Assembly (NCBI GenBank): GCA_965247505.1
Contig: OZ252020.1
Location: forward strand, 1,426,001 to 1,490,000
Direction: 5' to 3'
DNA from: CAIYRG01 sp965247505
GTDB taxonomy: Bacteria; Pseudomonadota; Alphaproteobacteria; Micropepsales; Micropepsaceae
Length of the DNA: 64,000 bases
Both the position numbers and the translations under genes were made by a program. How positions within the stretch are numbered: position 1 is the first letter of the stretch; each line of letters begins with the position of its first letter. The notes under the pieces were generated by a model, which was not told where the DNA came from, made no database searches, and was given only the letters and a program-made list of their open reading frames with translations. This document shows positions 1-9,147 of the stretch, piece by piece.

Positions 1-2185
1 GGTACTTGGACGTGAAGAACATATCCAAGCTGCTGTCCAGCCGGTATTCCAAGGCGATCGGGTAAAAGACATTAAGTGCTAGCGTTCCCTGAACATCGGA
101 AACAAGCTGATTGGTATTGCCCGTGTAATCGCACATCTCAGGCACCATATCGCCGTCCAGGTCCACATCCGGCGCTTGACCGAAATAGCATTGGCCGTTG
201 CGGAAGTCTTTGAACTCGAAATCCGTCAACGCGAGACTGCCCGACAAGGCCACATATTCATGCAGCTGCCAGCGGCCTTGCATTTCCACGCCCATGACTT
301 CCGCGCTGGCCGCATTACCGACGTTGAAGCCGAGCGTGCCGTCAAAGATGGAAATCTGGAGGTCCTTGAATTCGGTGAAGAAGCCGGCGATGTTGAATTC
401 GCCAGCACCGCCGAGCAACGTAGTCTTGGCGCCGATTTCGTAGTTGTTCGCCTGCTCATCCTCGAACTCGAATGAATCCGCCATGGTCGGCGATGCGCCA
501 CGGTTGTTGGCGCGAAAGTCGAAACCGCCGCTCTTGTAGCCACGCGCCCAGCTGGCATAGAGCAGCAGTTCGGAAGACGGCTCATAGACCAACTTGATAT
601 CGGGTGAGAAGCGGGTCTCTTTTCGCACTGCCGAGACGGGCAATGCGCCAAGTTGCGATATCAGGAACGCGCCCGGCGGGCCGAGCGCTGCAAGGTTCGT
701 GGACGTGAAGCCAAACACGTTGGCGGCTACCAAAGGCGCGTCTACTTGCACCGCGGGCAAGTCGCCGCCACCTTCCGCCTGGATCGATAGCGTGCGGAAA
801 CCGTCTTTTTTTTCGTGGCTAATACGCCCGCCCAACTGCAGCACCAGTGGATCCAAAACCCGCACATTGAGCTGCGCGAAGGCGGAGTACGCTTCCGCAT
901 CCACCTTCGCAATGCGCGCGGCCTGGGTGCCGGACAACAAACTGCCGGCTCCCGGCGATCGGATGTTGAGCGCAGGAATCAAAAGCGAAGCCGGCTGAAC
1001 GATAATCCGGTCGGCGTAGTCGTGGTCGCTGATTTGGAAGTAAAGTCCGGATACGAAGTCAAAGCCCTCGAATATTGGCGACGCCAATCTCAGCTCCTGG
1101 CTGAATTGACCGTATTCCTCCTCCCCGGCGCCCAGGAAAATGTTACCGCCAGTGAAATCGCAATCGCAAACTTGCTCATAGGCCAGTTTCGAAAACGCCG
1201 AAATCGACCTCAATTCGTACTCCCCGATGTTCCAGTCCACATTGAGCACGTAGGTTTGCATCTCGCTATTGCTGAAATCGCCGTTGGAGCTGCGTTGACC
1301 GTCCAACGTGTTGTTCAGCGTGCTGGTGGGAGCGCCAAAAAGGCCGACAAGAAGCTGCGAATAGGTCAAGCCGGCGAACAGGCCATCCAGAGCGGGCGTT
1401 TCGTTGAGCGCTTCGATCTGGCGCCCGACCACGTCGAAGTTGCTGTGCTCGACCTTGAGGCTGGCCATGATGTCGTCTGTCACATCGTACTCAAGCGTGC
1501 CGCGGACGGTCCAATCATTGCGCTGGGGTTCATCGCGATCCAATGTGAGATTGTGAACGTAGCCGCCCAGGTAGCGGTAGCGCGCCGCGGCGCGGGCGCG
1601 CAGCCGGTTGCCCAGCGGCCCTGAAATCGCGCCCTCGGTGATGGTCTCCCCGTCTACGAATTCGTAAGTGGTGGTGAGATAGCCTTCAACCGAGTGGGTG
1701 GGTTTGGCCGTGGTAACGTTGAGGGCGCCGGCGATGGAGTTCTTGCCGAATAGGATGGTCTGCGGGCCACGCAGCACTTCCACCCGTTCCAGATCCAAAA
1801 ACGGAGCGCGCGCCTGTTGGGCGCGCGGATAGTGGATGCCGTCCACGTAATATCCAACGGACTGCTCGAACGCTCGATTGATACCAGAGCCGATGCCCCG
1901 AATGAAGATGTTCGTACCAATGGCGGTTTCCGTCATGGTGAAGTTCGGCACCAAGAACTGCAGGTCCTCAGCCTTCTGAATGTTCGTATCCTGAAGTGTC
2001 ACGCCGGAAATGACGGCAATGGAGATCGGGGTGTTTTGCAGAACTTGCACGCGCGACTGCGCTGTGACTACGATCTCTTCAACCGCATCCTGCGCGGAGG
2101 CTGACCCACCACCAGACAGCGTAAGCACAGCGACCAGCGCCGAGGAACACAGAAGCGTAGCCTTGTAGCTAGGATGAGTGATCAT
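1..2185 (-). CDS. TonB-dependent outer-membrane receptor, 3' end outside window
   Basis: The minus frame stays open from ATG 2185 to the window edge, giving 728 codons. Residues 1-31 form a signal peptide ending in ASA-Q. A TonB-box-like stretch EEIVVTAQ follows at about 36-43. The plug domain comes next, with the typical VEVLRGPQ...FGKN...GALNV pattern near residues 127-150. The rest has alternating aromatic beta-barrel strands such as YASWARGYKSGGFDFR. Proteins of this class import siderophores, carbohydrates or other bulky ligands with TonB energy. Only a few dozen C-terminal residues, including the last barrel strand, should be missing. The substrate cannot be told from sequence. The upstream region holds an IS-derived palindrome within 20 bases of the start codon. 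Confidence 0.93.
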   Translation of the reverse strand, partial: MITHPSYKATLLCSSALVAVLTLSGGGSASAQDAVEEIVVTAQSRVQVLQNTPISIAVISGVTLQDTNIQKAEDLQFLVPNFTMTETAIGTNIFIRGIGSGINRAFEQSVGYYVDGIHYPRAQQARAPFLDLERVEVLRGPQTILFGKNSIAGALNVTTAKPTHSVEGYLTTTYEFVDGETITEGAISGPLGNRLRARAAARYRYLGGYVHNLTLDRDEPQRNDWTVRGTLEYDVTDDIMASLKVEHSNFDVVGRQIEALNETPALDGLFAGLTYSQLLVGLFGAPTSTLNNTLDGQRSSNGDFSNSEMQTYVLNVDWNIGEYELRSISAFSKLAYEQVCDCDFTGGNIFLGAGEEEYGQFSQELRLASPIFEGFDFVSGLYFQISDHDYADRIIVQPASLLIPALNIRSPGAGSLLSGTQAARIAKVDAEAYSAFAQLNVRVLDPLVLQLGGRISHEKKDGFRTLSIQAEGGGDLPAVQVDAPLVAANVFGFTSTNLAALGPPGAFLISQLGALPVSAVRKETRFSPDIKLVYEPSSELLLYASWARGYKSGGFDFRANNRGASPTMADSFEFEDEQANNYEIGAKTTLLGGAGEFNIAGFFTEFKDLQISIFDGTLGFNVGNAASAEVMGVEMQGRWQLHEYVALSGSLALTDFEFKDFRNGQCYFGQAPDVDLDGDMVPEMCDYTGNTNQLVSDVQGTLALNVFYPIALEYRLDSSLDMFFTSKY

Positions 2186-2203
2186 GAAACCTTCTCGTTT
2201 CAA

Positions 2204-2267
2204 CCTTGCCTATCCGGTTTGCGCCCATTCTAGCCCTAGTGGGTGTGGGTGTAAACCGGATAGGCAA
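2204..2267. repeat. 64-bp palindromic mini-element derived from an IS1595 end
   Basis: Perfect 16-bp inverted repeats (CTTGCCTATCCGGTTT and its complement) flank a 32-base core. The whole unit is nearly identical to the first 64 bases of the IS1595-type elements whose left tips are near 46494 and 49790. In those copies the inner arm is degenerate (CCGGATATAGG), whereas here it is a perfect tip. No transposase is present and no flanking direct repeat is visible. It lies about 19 bases upstream of the receptor start codon, so it sits in or next to that gene's leader. Confidence 0.8.
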
Positions 2268-2270
2268 GCA

Positions 2271-2299
2271 TCGATCTAAAGGCGACAGGATACGATCGC
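2271..2299. mobile_element. Short shard of the IS6 transposase gene
   Basis: About 29 bases (ATCGATCTAAAGGCGACAGG and onward) match an internal part of the IS6 elements in this window, for example near 22390, with a few mismatches. It directly abuts the IS1595-derived palindrome, so this intergenic space was assembled from two unrelated IS fragments. Confidence 0.55.
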
Positions 2300-2462
2300 A
2301 GCACTACAAGTGTGGTAGTGTGAAATTGAGCAGTAGACGAATTTTTGTGGAGGCGGGGCTAAGCGAAAATCACAACTTCTTATTCTCGTTGTTATCATTA
2401 TTGGCGCGGGCGTTTGGTACGTTTCGCAGGGTAATAGGAGTGCGCCCCTTGTTAGCGATATT

Positions 2463-4538
2463 GTGATGGACGATGACGATATCGGCGGCGTCGTTATGGG
2501 GCCCGAGGGGCCGGAGGCCGGGGCCTGGGTCATCGCCGAAACCGATGATTTGCCGACAAAATTTGTCCGCAGCGTGGTGACCGACGATGAAGGCCGCTAT
2601 GTGATCCCGGACCTGCCTGACGCCAATTATCTTATCTGGGCACGCGGCTATGGGCTCCTCGATTCGATGAAGATTGAAGCGTCGCCCGGCGACCGCGTCT
2701 ATCTCGCTTCGGTGACAGCGCCCGATGAACGATCGGCAGCGCAAGTCTATCCTGCGATGTATTGGTGGTCGTTGTTGGAGATTCCCACAGCCGATGAATT
2801 TCCGGGGACCGGCGACGAGGGTAATGGCATCAATCCGGAAATGCAGAGCCAGGCACAATGGCTGCATCGGATCAAGTCGACCGGCTGCGGGTCGTGCCAT
2901 CAATGGGGTAACCCTGCGATGCGCGAACTCATGCCGGAATTGGGCGAGTTCGATAATTCCGTCGACGCCTGGACGCGCCGGATTCAATCCGGCCAGGCCA
3001 GCGGCAATATGGTCCGGCAAATCGACAATATGGGCACGCAGCGCGCCTTAGCGGAATATGCGGACTGGACCGACCGAATTGCCGCGGGTGAGATTCCCTT
3101 CGAAAAGCCGCCGCGCCCTGAAGGCGTCCAGCGCAATGTCGTGGTGACGCAATGGGACTGGTCCGAGCCGACTTATTATATGCATGACGAGATCGCAACT
3201 GATCGCCGTAACCCGACCGTCAATGCTTACGGGAAAATTTATGGCTCACCAGAAAACAGCACGGACGAGATACCGATATTAGACCCTGCTCTCCACGAGG
3301 TGAGTGTTACACAGGTGCCAATAGCCGATCCCCAAATGCCTTCGACCAATACGAGCCCAATTTTTCAACCTTCGCCCTATTGGGGCGATGAAGCCATCTG
3401 GGACAGCGTCACCAGACCGCATAATCCTATGATGGATCATCGCGCGCGGGTCTGGTTCACCACGCGCGCCAAGACGAGGGACAATCCCGATTATTGCCGC
3501 GCGGGATCGGATCATCCTTCAGCCCAACTGACGCCTATGAATGATTCCGGCCGCGACATTTCGATGTATGATCCCGAGACTGAGGAATGGACTTTGATAC
3601 CGACCTGCTTCGGGACGCATCATCTCGCCTTTACGGAAGACGGCACCCATACGCTGTGGTTTTCGGGCGGCGGTCCGACGGCCGGTTGGTTCAATACCAC
3701 GGTCTTCGAAGAAACCAACGACATCGCAGCCGCACAGGGCTGGACCGCCTTTGTGCTCGATACCAATGGCAATGGTGTGCGCGATCCGGACCCGGTTGGA
3801 CCCAACGACACCATCGATCCGGCGCGGGACAAACTCATAGACGTCAGCAATTACTCCGTCTCAATCAGTCCGTTCGACGGTTCGGTTTGGGGAGCGGTCA
3901 TGGAGTTTCCGAGCGGCTATGTGCGCGTTATACCGGGTGATAACCCGCCGGCAACAGCCATCGCGCAATATTACGAGATGCCCTATTTCGATGAAAATGC
4001 GCCGTTCAAAACGCATTCCATTCGCGGCGCCGACATAGACCGCAATGGCGTAATGTGGGCCGGAGTGCAAAGCGGGCACATTGCGAGCTTTGATGTCCGC
4101 AAATGTACTGCTCCGCTCAACGGCCCCGAAGCGACCGAAGACCATTGTCCCGAGGGTTGGGCTTTCTATGAAATGCCCGGACCTCAATTCAAGAACATCC
4201 AAGATGTCCCGGGCAGCGCCGAAACCAGCTATTACACTTGGGTCGATCAGTTCGACACGCTTGGACTAGGGGAGAACGTTCCCATCGTCATCGGAAACGC
4301 TTCCGACTCGCTTCTTGCCTTGGTCGACGAAGAAGTGGTCACGCTGCGCGTGCCCTATCCTATGGGTTTCTTTGGTAAGGGTCTCGATGGGCGGATCGAC
4401 GACATCGACGCAGGTTGGAAAGGTCGCGGGCTATGGTCGACCTCGGGCAACAGGACGCCATTTCACATGGAAACCGGAAAAGGCACGAGGCCAAAGGTCT
4501 ACCACTTCCAAGTCCGGGATACGCCGCTGGATCACTAG
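2463..4538 (+). CDS. Membrane-anchored carboxypeptidase-regulatory-like / haem-motif / propeller protein
   Basis: Three parts are visible. An Ig-like carboxypeptidase-regulatory domain (TDDEGRYVIPDLPDANYLIWARGYG) fills roughly residues 8-75. A single CGSCH haem c attachment motif follows at residues 142-146. The remainder, about residues 300-690, resembles a streptogramin-lyase-like (Vgb) beta-propeller. The listed start is the first accepted start codon (GTG). The frame is open back to 2337, and that stretch encodes a classical membrane anchor (KRKSQLLILVVIIIGAGVWY). A GGAGG sits 7-8 bases before an AAG codon at 2361, where ATG would be expected. The true start was therefore probably 2361 and may be lost. 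The protein would be periplasmic; its function is unknown. Confidence 0.82.
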   Translation: MMDDDDIGGVVMGPEGPEAGAWVIAETDDLPTKFVRSVVTDDEGRYVIPDLPDANYLIWARGYGLLDSMKIEASPGDRVYLASVTAPDERSAAQVYPAMYWWSLLEIPTADEFPGTGDEGNGINPEMQSQAQWLHRIKSTGCGSCHQWGNPAMRELMPELGEFDNSVDAWTRRIQSGQASGNMVRQIDNMGTQRALAEYADWTDRIAAGEIPFEKPPRPEGVQRNVVVTQWDWSEPTYYMHDEIATDRRNPTVNAYGKIYGSPENSTDEIPILDPALHEVSVTQVPIADPQMPSTNTSPIFQPSPYWGDEAIWDSVTRPHNPMMDHRARVWFTTRAKTRDNPDYCRAGSDHPSAQLTPMNDSGRDISMYDPETEEWTLIPTCFGTHHLAFTEDGTHTLWFSGGGPTAGWFNTTVFEETNDIAAAQGWTAFVLDTNGNGVRDPDPVGPNDTIDPARDKLIDVSNYSVSISPFDGSVWGAVMEFPSGYVRVIPGDNPPATAIAQYYEMPYFDENAPFKTHSIRGADIDRNGVMWAGVQSGHIASFDVRKCTAPLNGPEATEDHCPEGWAFYEMPGPQFKNIQDVPGSAETSYYTWVDQFDTLGLGENVPIVIGNASDSLLALVDEEVVTLRVPYPMGFFGKGLDGRIDDIDAGWKGRGLWSTSGNRTPFHMETGKGTRPKVYHFQVRDTPLDH

Positions 4539-4685
4539 AGTAGGGTATCCGGCATATCGTGCTTTTTAGAACTCGACGGCGTTTCGGCGATCGACTTGCA
4601 CGCAGCCGACTTGATCTGGACCGTTTGGACCAAGCGTAGCAAGAGAATAGCTTAGAACGTGGTCCGGTAATGGTGGCCGAATGTC
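4539..4685. other. Intergenic, nothing recognised
   Basis: This stretch follows the haem-motif protein gene and runs to the edge of the first small inverted-repeat element. I see no gene, convincing terminator or repeat in it. Confidence 0.5.
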
Positions 4686-4908
4686 CTGTGTGTACCGAAA
4701 ACTCGATTCACCCGAAAATAGGGCAGATTTGGCAGGTGTGTGTACCGAAAAGTCGATTCATCTAGAAACCACGGCAATTCAGTCAGGTGGCATCCTTCCC
4801 AAAAACCTCAGTTGCGTGAATCTGGTTCGCTCGGTGGAGCCTGGTTGGCGACTAACGCCTGCCAAATCTGCCCTATTTTCGGGTGAATCGAGTTTTCGGT
4901 ACACACAG
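4686..4908 (+). repeat. Non-autonomous inverted-repeat element, copy 1, with a duplicated inverted end
   Basis: A core of about 170 bp (4738-4908) begins with GTGTGTACCGAAAAGTCG and ends with its complement. It aligns along its length with the complement of copy 2 at 6389-6561. In front of the core lie 51 extra bases (4686-4736) that are a perfect inverted copy of the last 51 bases (4858-4908). The unit is thus a 223-bp palindrome-armed derivative. It has no coding capacity and no transposase recognisable as its parent in the window. It lies 70 bases upstream of the TerB-like gene and may carry or disrupt its promoter. Confidence 0.8.
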
Positions 4909-4978
4909 CACATATTGATCGTGTAGCGCCGTAAATGTCAGAAACGAATTCTTAAACCGAGTTGATAAGGGAAAACCA

Positions 4979-5428
4979 ATGTTTGTTGAGCTCATGATCT
5001 GGTTGAAGGATCCTGAACCGGAGGTTGACGTACCTGACGACCTAAGACTTGCCGTCGCCGTCTTATTGGTCGAAGCAGCCCATATGGACGATAAGTTCGG
5101 TCCCCATGAGAGGCCGGTTATTGAACGTCTTCTATTAGAAAAGTTTGAGCTTACGAACGAAGAGGCACAGCAACTGTTATCGCTTTCGGAGTCGACCGTT
5201 GCACGTGCCACTCAGCTTCACCCCTACACGCGAACCTGTTTCGCCCAATTGGACCCTGACCAGCGACTTCATGTCATCGAAATGCTTTGGGAGGTCGTTT
5301 ATGCCGACGGTGTACTAGATCCGGAAGAGGATCTACTCGTGCGACGCATCGCCGGGCTGATTTATATAGAGGATCGGGAACGTATCTACGCGCGCCAACG
5401 TGTGCTTTCGCGCCTCAAGCGAAATTAG
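4979..5428 (+). CDS. TerB-like (tellurite-resistance TerB family) protein
   Basis: The 149-residue all-helical protein carries the TerB pattern twice: an N-terminal helix pair DLRLAVAVLLVEAAHMDDKFGPHE and, later, EMLWEVVYADGVLDPEEDLLVRRIA with the acidic D-G-x-x-x-x-E-E signature. Family members are small cytoplasmic proteins often linked to stress or metal functions; the molecular role is poorly known and tellurite resistance should not be assumed. The gene stands alone between a small inverted-repeat element upstream and IS6 remnants downstream. The ATG at 4979 is the first in the frame. Confidence 0.85.
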   Translation: MFVELMIWLKDPEPEVDVPDDLRLAVAVLLVEAAHMDDKFGPHERPVIERLLLEKFELTNEEAQQLLSLSESTVARATQLHPYTRTCFAQLDPDQRLHVIEMLWEVVYADGVLDPEEDLLVRRIAGLIYIEDRERIYARQRVLSRLKRN

Positions 5429-5477
5429 ACCAATTTGCAATGTGGAAATGTGGCGGCACAAATTATCGGCGAGCGAT

Positions 5478-5682
5478 AGAGCCATACTGCGTGGCAGATG
5501 ACTTCAGGTGGAAACCGATAGCGCTTAAAGGAGATATCTTGCATCCGTGGACGCTACTTCAGGGGTCGCCGTCAAAGACCAGCTGAGTTAATGTGACAAT
5601 GCCCTTAAAGGAAATATCTTGCATCCGCAGACGCTACTTCAGGGTGGCCGTCAAAGACCAGCTGAGTTAATGTGACAATGCC
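5478..5682 (-). mobile_element. Two tandem remnants of an IS6 end
   Basis: Bases 5478-5603 and 5604-5682 each reproduce the left end of the 807-bp IS6 elements in inverse orientation and both finish with GTGACAATGCC. The first includes the start region of the transposase gene; the second is shorter. Both lack the transposase body. Tandem solo ends suggest repeated deletion or recombination at this site. The second remnant supplies the last codons of the adjacent NYN-domain ORF. Confidence 0.8.
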
Positions 5683-6242
5683 GTAGTTACCGGCAAAGCG
5701 GGATCACGAGCGATATCGGCCCTAAGATCATCCAATTCGATGAAGTTGTCAGCCTGACGACGAAGTTCGTCTGCAGTGATATTCCGTACGGCTTTCAAAG
5801 TTGAAACGACGGTTACTCGTTTTCCCATCCCTTGCAGCTCTTCCACCAATGCCCTGAAATCTCCGTCACCGGTAAATAAAATTAAGTGATCAAGGTGTGG
5901 AGCCAATTTCAGCATGCCAATTGTAATTTCCACATCCATGTTGCCTTTTAGCGTGACAGTACCCGTTGAATAATCTGTCACTTCCTTGGCCGCTTTACTC
6001 ACAACGGTAATTCCATTGTAGGTCAGAAAATCGAGCAGTCGCTTGAGAGAGTTAGATTCCTGATTTTCTACGACTGCGGTATAATAATAACATCGCAAAA
6101 GTTGACCTTGTTTTGAAAAATACTCCTGTAACAAACTGTAGTTGACTTCCCATTGTAAGGCTTTCACCGCCCCATAAAAATTGGGACCGTCTATAAACAA
6201 GGCAATACGCTCGTTCTGATATGACAGCATCAACGTCTCCAC
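5667..6242 (-). CDS. NYN-domain (LabA/DUF88-like) protein, 3' end replaced by IS6 sequence
   Basis: The ORF opens with NERIALFIDGPNFYG, the first acidic motif of NYN (PIN-like) domains. It continues with a conserved DVEITIGML, then LFTGDGDF with the second acidic pair and a KRVTVVS strand. LabA/DUF88 proteins are predicted metal-dependent RNases or RNA-binding regulators in the cytoplasm. The start is at 6242 or at the second ATG (6230), which better fits the family. The last residues (ALSH) and the stop codon are encoded by the IS6 terminus, so the natural C-terminus is lost. The core domain looks complete, so some activity is possible. Confidence 0.82.
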   Translation of the reverse strand: METLMLSYQNERIALFIDGPNFYGAVKALQWEVNYSLLQEYFSKQGQLLRCYYYTAVVENQESNSLKRLLDFLTYNGITVVSKAAKEVTDYSTGTVTLKGNMDVEITIGMLKLAPHLDHLILFTGDGDFRALVEELQGMGKRVTVVSTLKAVRNITADELRRQADNFIELDDLRADIARDPALPVTTALSH

Positions 6243-6388
6243 TTAATAATCGCAGTAGGAGATCACTCATACCATTACGGCATTCCGCTAACGAAATCGC
6301 TCATATCCTCATGATTGATGAGTGTCAGCAGCACCTCTACGGGGCGGAAACGGATGTTCAGAAGCAATCGCGGCTTTAGGTCTTTGTC
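6243..6388. other. Upstream region of the NYN gene, possible gene fragment
   Basis: A minus-strand open frame enters from the neighbouring inverted-repeat element and ends at 6275 with a sequence containing RPVEVLLTLINHEDMSDF. It could be the last few dozen codons of a gene truncated by that element, but I recognise no family. Otherwise nothing is seen. Confidence 0.25.
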
Positions 6389-6561
6389 CTGTGTGTACCG
6401 AAAACTCGATTCACCAGAAAATAGACTAAAATTGGTTGGCGTGCTTCGCCGACCACGCTCCATTGAGTGACCCCGAATCACGCAACTGATGTATCCGGGA
6501 AGGCCGCCACCCGGCTGAATTCCCTTTGTTTCTAGCTGTATCGAGTTTTCGGTACACACAG
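6389..6561 (-). repeat. Non-autonomous inverted-repeat element, copy 2
   Basis: This 173-bp unit begins CTGTGTGTACCGAAAACTCG and ends with the complement. Its interior matches copy 1 (4738-4908) in inverse orientation, including AACTGATG/CAGTTGCG and GGCGGCCTTCCC-type blocks. It carries no ORF of substance. The IS21 copy begins 5 bases after its right end. Confidence 0.8.
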
Positions 6562-6766
6562 CGGTCTGTCAACGGCGGAGCAAAATTAGTCCACCCGGGC
6601 GGAGCAAAACTAGTCCACTTAACGTTATGCGGTACGCGGTGTTGGGGGGTTGTCCCGGTAGTCCATAGGAGGGACCCGCGCTGCTTCGAGTAGCGCTTGC
6701 GTTACGCGGAGCGAAGCAGCGCGGGAGGTTCCTGTGGACCCACCGGGTCAACCATTGCACCGGCGG

Positions 6767-7537
6767 TTAAGCAGGTATTTTTGGGGATTTCCGCCGTTTT
6801 TGGCTTTGGTTGAGACGATAGCTCTCGCCGTTCATTTCCAGGATATGGACATGGTGGGTGAGGCGGTCCAGCAAAGCCCCGGTCAGGCGTTCCGAGCCGA
6901 ATATCTCCGTCCACTCATCGAACGGCAAGTTGGAGGTCACCAGGATCGAGCCCCGCTCGTAGCGCTGGCTGAAGACTTCGAACAGCAGCTCGGCGCCGGT
7001 CTTCGAGAGCGGCACGAAGCCGAGTTCGTCGATGATCAGAAGGTGATAGTTTGCCAGTTGCTTCTGCAGGCGCAACAGGCGTTTTTCATCCCTGGCCTCC
7101 ATCAGTTCATGAACCAGGGCAGCGGCCGTGAGGAAGCCGACGGAGAGCCCCTTTTGGCAGGCCGCCAGACCGAGACCGAGGGCGATATGGGTCTTGCCGG
7201 TGCCTGAGTTGCCGAGCGCGATGATATTCTCACGACGCTCGACGTATTCGCATCGCGCCAACTCCAGAACCAGCATCTTGTTGAGCGATGCGATGGCCTT
7301 GAAGTCGAAGCTGTCGAGGCTTTTGACGGCGGGGAACCTGGCCTGTCTGATCCGCCGCTCGACCATGCGGCGCTCACGGTCGATCAGTTCCAACTCGGTC
7401 AGACGGACAAGATACCGCACATGGTCGGCGCCCTCGGTGGCGCATTGGCGGGCCAGCTTGTCGTATTCGCGCAGGAACGTCGGCAGTTTCAGGGTCTTGA
7501 GGTGATGGGCCAGCAACACTTGCGGCGTATCGGTCAT
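6767..7537 (-). CDS. istB: IS21 ATP-binding helper IstB, copy 1
   Basis: IstB is the AAA+ partner of the IstA transposase in IS21 elements. The 256-residue protein has the Walker A motif GNSGTGKTH, Walker B LLIIDELGF, and the conserved VTSNLPFDEW sensor region. It starts at ATG 7537, overlapping the istA stop codon by four bases, as in copy 2. It differs from the copy 2 product by about one residue (N for K in LQKQLA-YH). It is probably intact but stranded, because its istA partner is broken. Confidence 0.93.
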   Translation of the reverse strand: MTDTPQVLLAHHLKTLKLPTFLREYDKLARQCATEGADHVRYLVRLTELELIDRERRMVERRIRQARFPAVKSLDSFDFKAIASLNKMLVLELARCEYVERRENIIALGNSGTGKTHIALGLGLAACQKGLSVGFLTAAALVHELMEARDEKRLLRLQKQLANYHLLIIDELGFVPLSKTGAELLFEVFSQRYERGSILVTSNLPFDEWTEIFGSERLTGALLDRLTHHVHILEMNGESYRLNQSQKRRKSPKIPA

Positions 7538-9033
7538 GACGCGCCTCCACCCAACAAGCTCATATAACTGGCGGCGGCCGTGGTCGCCACGTTGGCCCGA
7601 GGCAGGTAGGGATAGATATCCAGGTCGAGTTTGGGCGGGCGTCGCTCGATACGGCACAGCACAAGGTGTTTGACGGCGTCGTAGCCGATCGCACCCAGGC
7701 GCAGGGCGTCCTTCACCGCGCCGTGAAGCACCTCGAGATCGAAGGCCTCCAGAAGCCGAAGGACCTGGACGTATTCCCGCTTGCCGGCCTTGCCCATGCG
7801 CGCCTCCAGGAGACGGCGCAGGGTTGGGAAGGCATCAGGCAGTTCCCATCCGGCTAGCGGCGCGGCCTGATCCAGGGCACCGATCTTGTGCTCCAGCAAA
7901 GGCAGGTAGTGGATCGGATCGAAGACCATATCTTCCCGGTCGTAGGAACGGGGGTGTCGGGCAATGATCCCGGTGCCGCAACCGATAACCACCTCGTGGA
8001 CATAGCCACGGATCCAGACTTCCTGATGGCCGTAGGCGACGGGCACGGAATAGTCATTCGTCCGGTAGCGCACCAGGGACAGCGAGTTGACCCGCGTGCC
8101 CTGCTTGTCGCACGCGTCGAACGGTGCCGGCAGTGGCCTCTTCAACGCTTCGCGGTCACGCACAAACCGTTCGCCGATGCTCTCGCGGTGGCCGCGCAGG
8201 ACGTTGCCTTGCCGGTTGCGGCATTGCTCTTCCAGGTGGCCATTGAAGGCGTCCCAGCTCGCGAACCGGGGAAGCGGCGTCATGAAGTTCCGCCGGGCAT
8301 AGCCGACCACCCCCTCCACATTGCCTTTGTCGTTACCCTTGCCGGGACGGCCGTAGCGGTCCTCGAAGAGGTAATGGGACTACAGCCCGCTGAACGCCCG
8401 CGTTCGTTGCCGCGTGCCATCTGACAAGATGCGCGACACCAGACACTTGTCGTTGTCGTAAAGAATCGATTGGGGAACGCCGCCGAAAAAAACAAAGGCT
8501 CTGTTGTGCCCGTCCAGCCAGGCCTCCGTCGCCGCCGCTGGGTAGGCCGCAACGAAGCAGGCATCGCTGTGGGGAAGTGTCATGACGAAAAAATGCGCCC
8601 GATACTTGACGCCGGCGATGATCGCATCCGCCTCGCCAAAGTCCGCTTGAGCATGGCCCGGAGGATGTGACAACGGCACAAACATCTCACGCCGACGAAG
8701 GCGCCGTTCCCGAACGTAATCCTTCACGATGGTCTCTTTGCCCGTGAAGCCATGTTCGTCGCGAAGGCGCTCGAATATACGCTTCGCCGTGTGGTGCTGC
8801 TTACGGTGAACCGTTCGGTCCTCCTCCAGAATACGGTCGATGATATCCGTGAAGGGGGCCAGTTTCGGGCGTTTCGGTGGCTGGCGTCGCCGATATCCCG
8901 GCGGTTCCGAATGCCGCAGCATCTTCCTCACCGTCTCGCGCGCAATGCCAAACCGACTTGCCGCCTCTCGCTAGCTCAGACCATCAACATGGCAGGCCAG
9001 CCGAACGCGCAGATATAGGTCCACGGTGTACAT
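7534..9033 (-). pseudogene. istA: IS21 transposase IstA, two in-frame amber codons
   Basis: Compared with the intact copy at 19198-20697, this gene has TAG at 8380-8382 and TAG at 8971-8973. Both replace CAG (Gln) by a single C-to-T change. No frameshift is seen. The three surviving open segments encode the helix-turn-helix start, the DDE core with HAQADFGEAD, and the C-terminal half beginning at the in-frame ATG near 8319. The element therefore cannot transpose by itself but could be mobilised by copy 2. Confidence 0.92.
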
Positions 9034-9147
9034 CCTCCCGCCTTCCATCTCAAAAAAGATCGAAGGCTACAGGTGGCAGAGTTTTACTCCGCCCGCGGCT
9101 GGGAAATCCCGCCGCTTCCGTGGACTAATTTGTCACCGCCGTTCTCA

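Larger units (their letters stand above)
6567..9147 (-). mobile_element. IS21-family element, copy 1 (2581 bp, inactivated)
   Basis: The element runs from TGTCAACGGCGGAGC at 6567 to the complement of TGAGAACGGCGG at 9147. It has the same ends and exactly the same length as copy 2 at 19084-21664, in the opposite orientation. It contains istB and an istA with two nonsense codons. A strong hairpin (CGCTGCTTCG arms near 6677-6720) lies beyond istB. No target duplication is evident. On the right it abuts a truncated third copy of the small inverted-repeat element. Confidence 0.92.

Noticed and set aside
815..1624. 269-codon plus-strand ORF
   Set aside because: It lies antisense to the TonB receptor, whose protein is unmistakable; a shadow frame.
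4681..4926. 81-codon ORF over inverted-repeat element copy 1
   Set aside because: It is generated by the palindromic arms, has no ribosome-binding site, and the similar reading in copy 2 is on the other strand.
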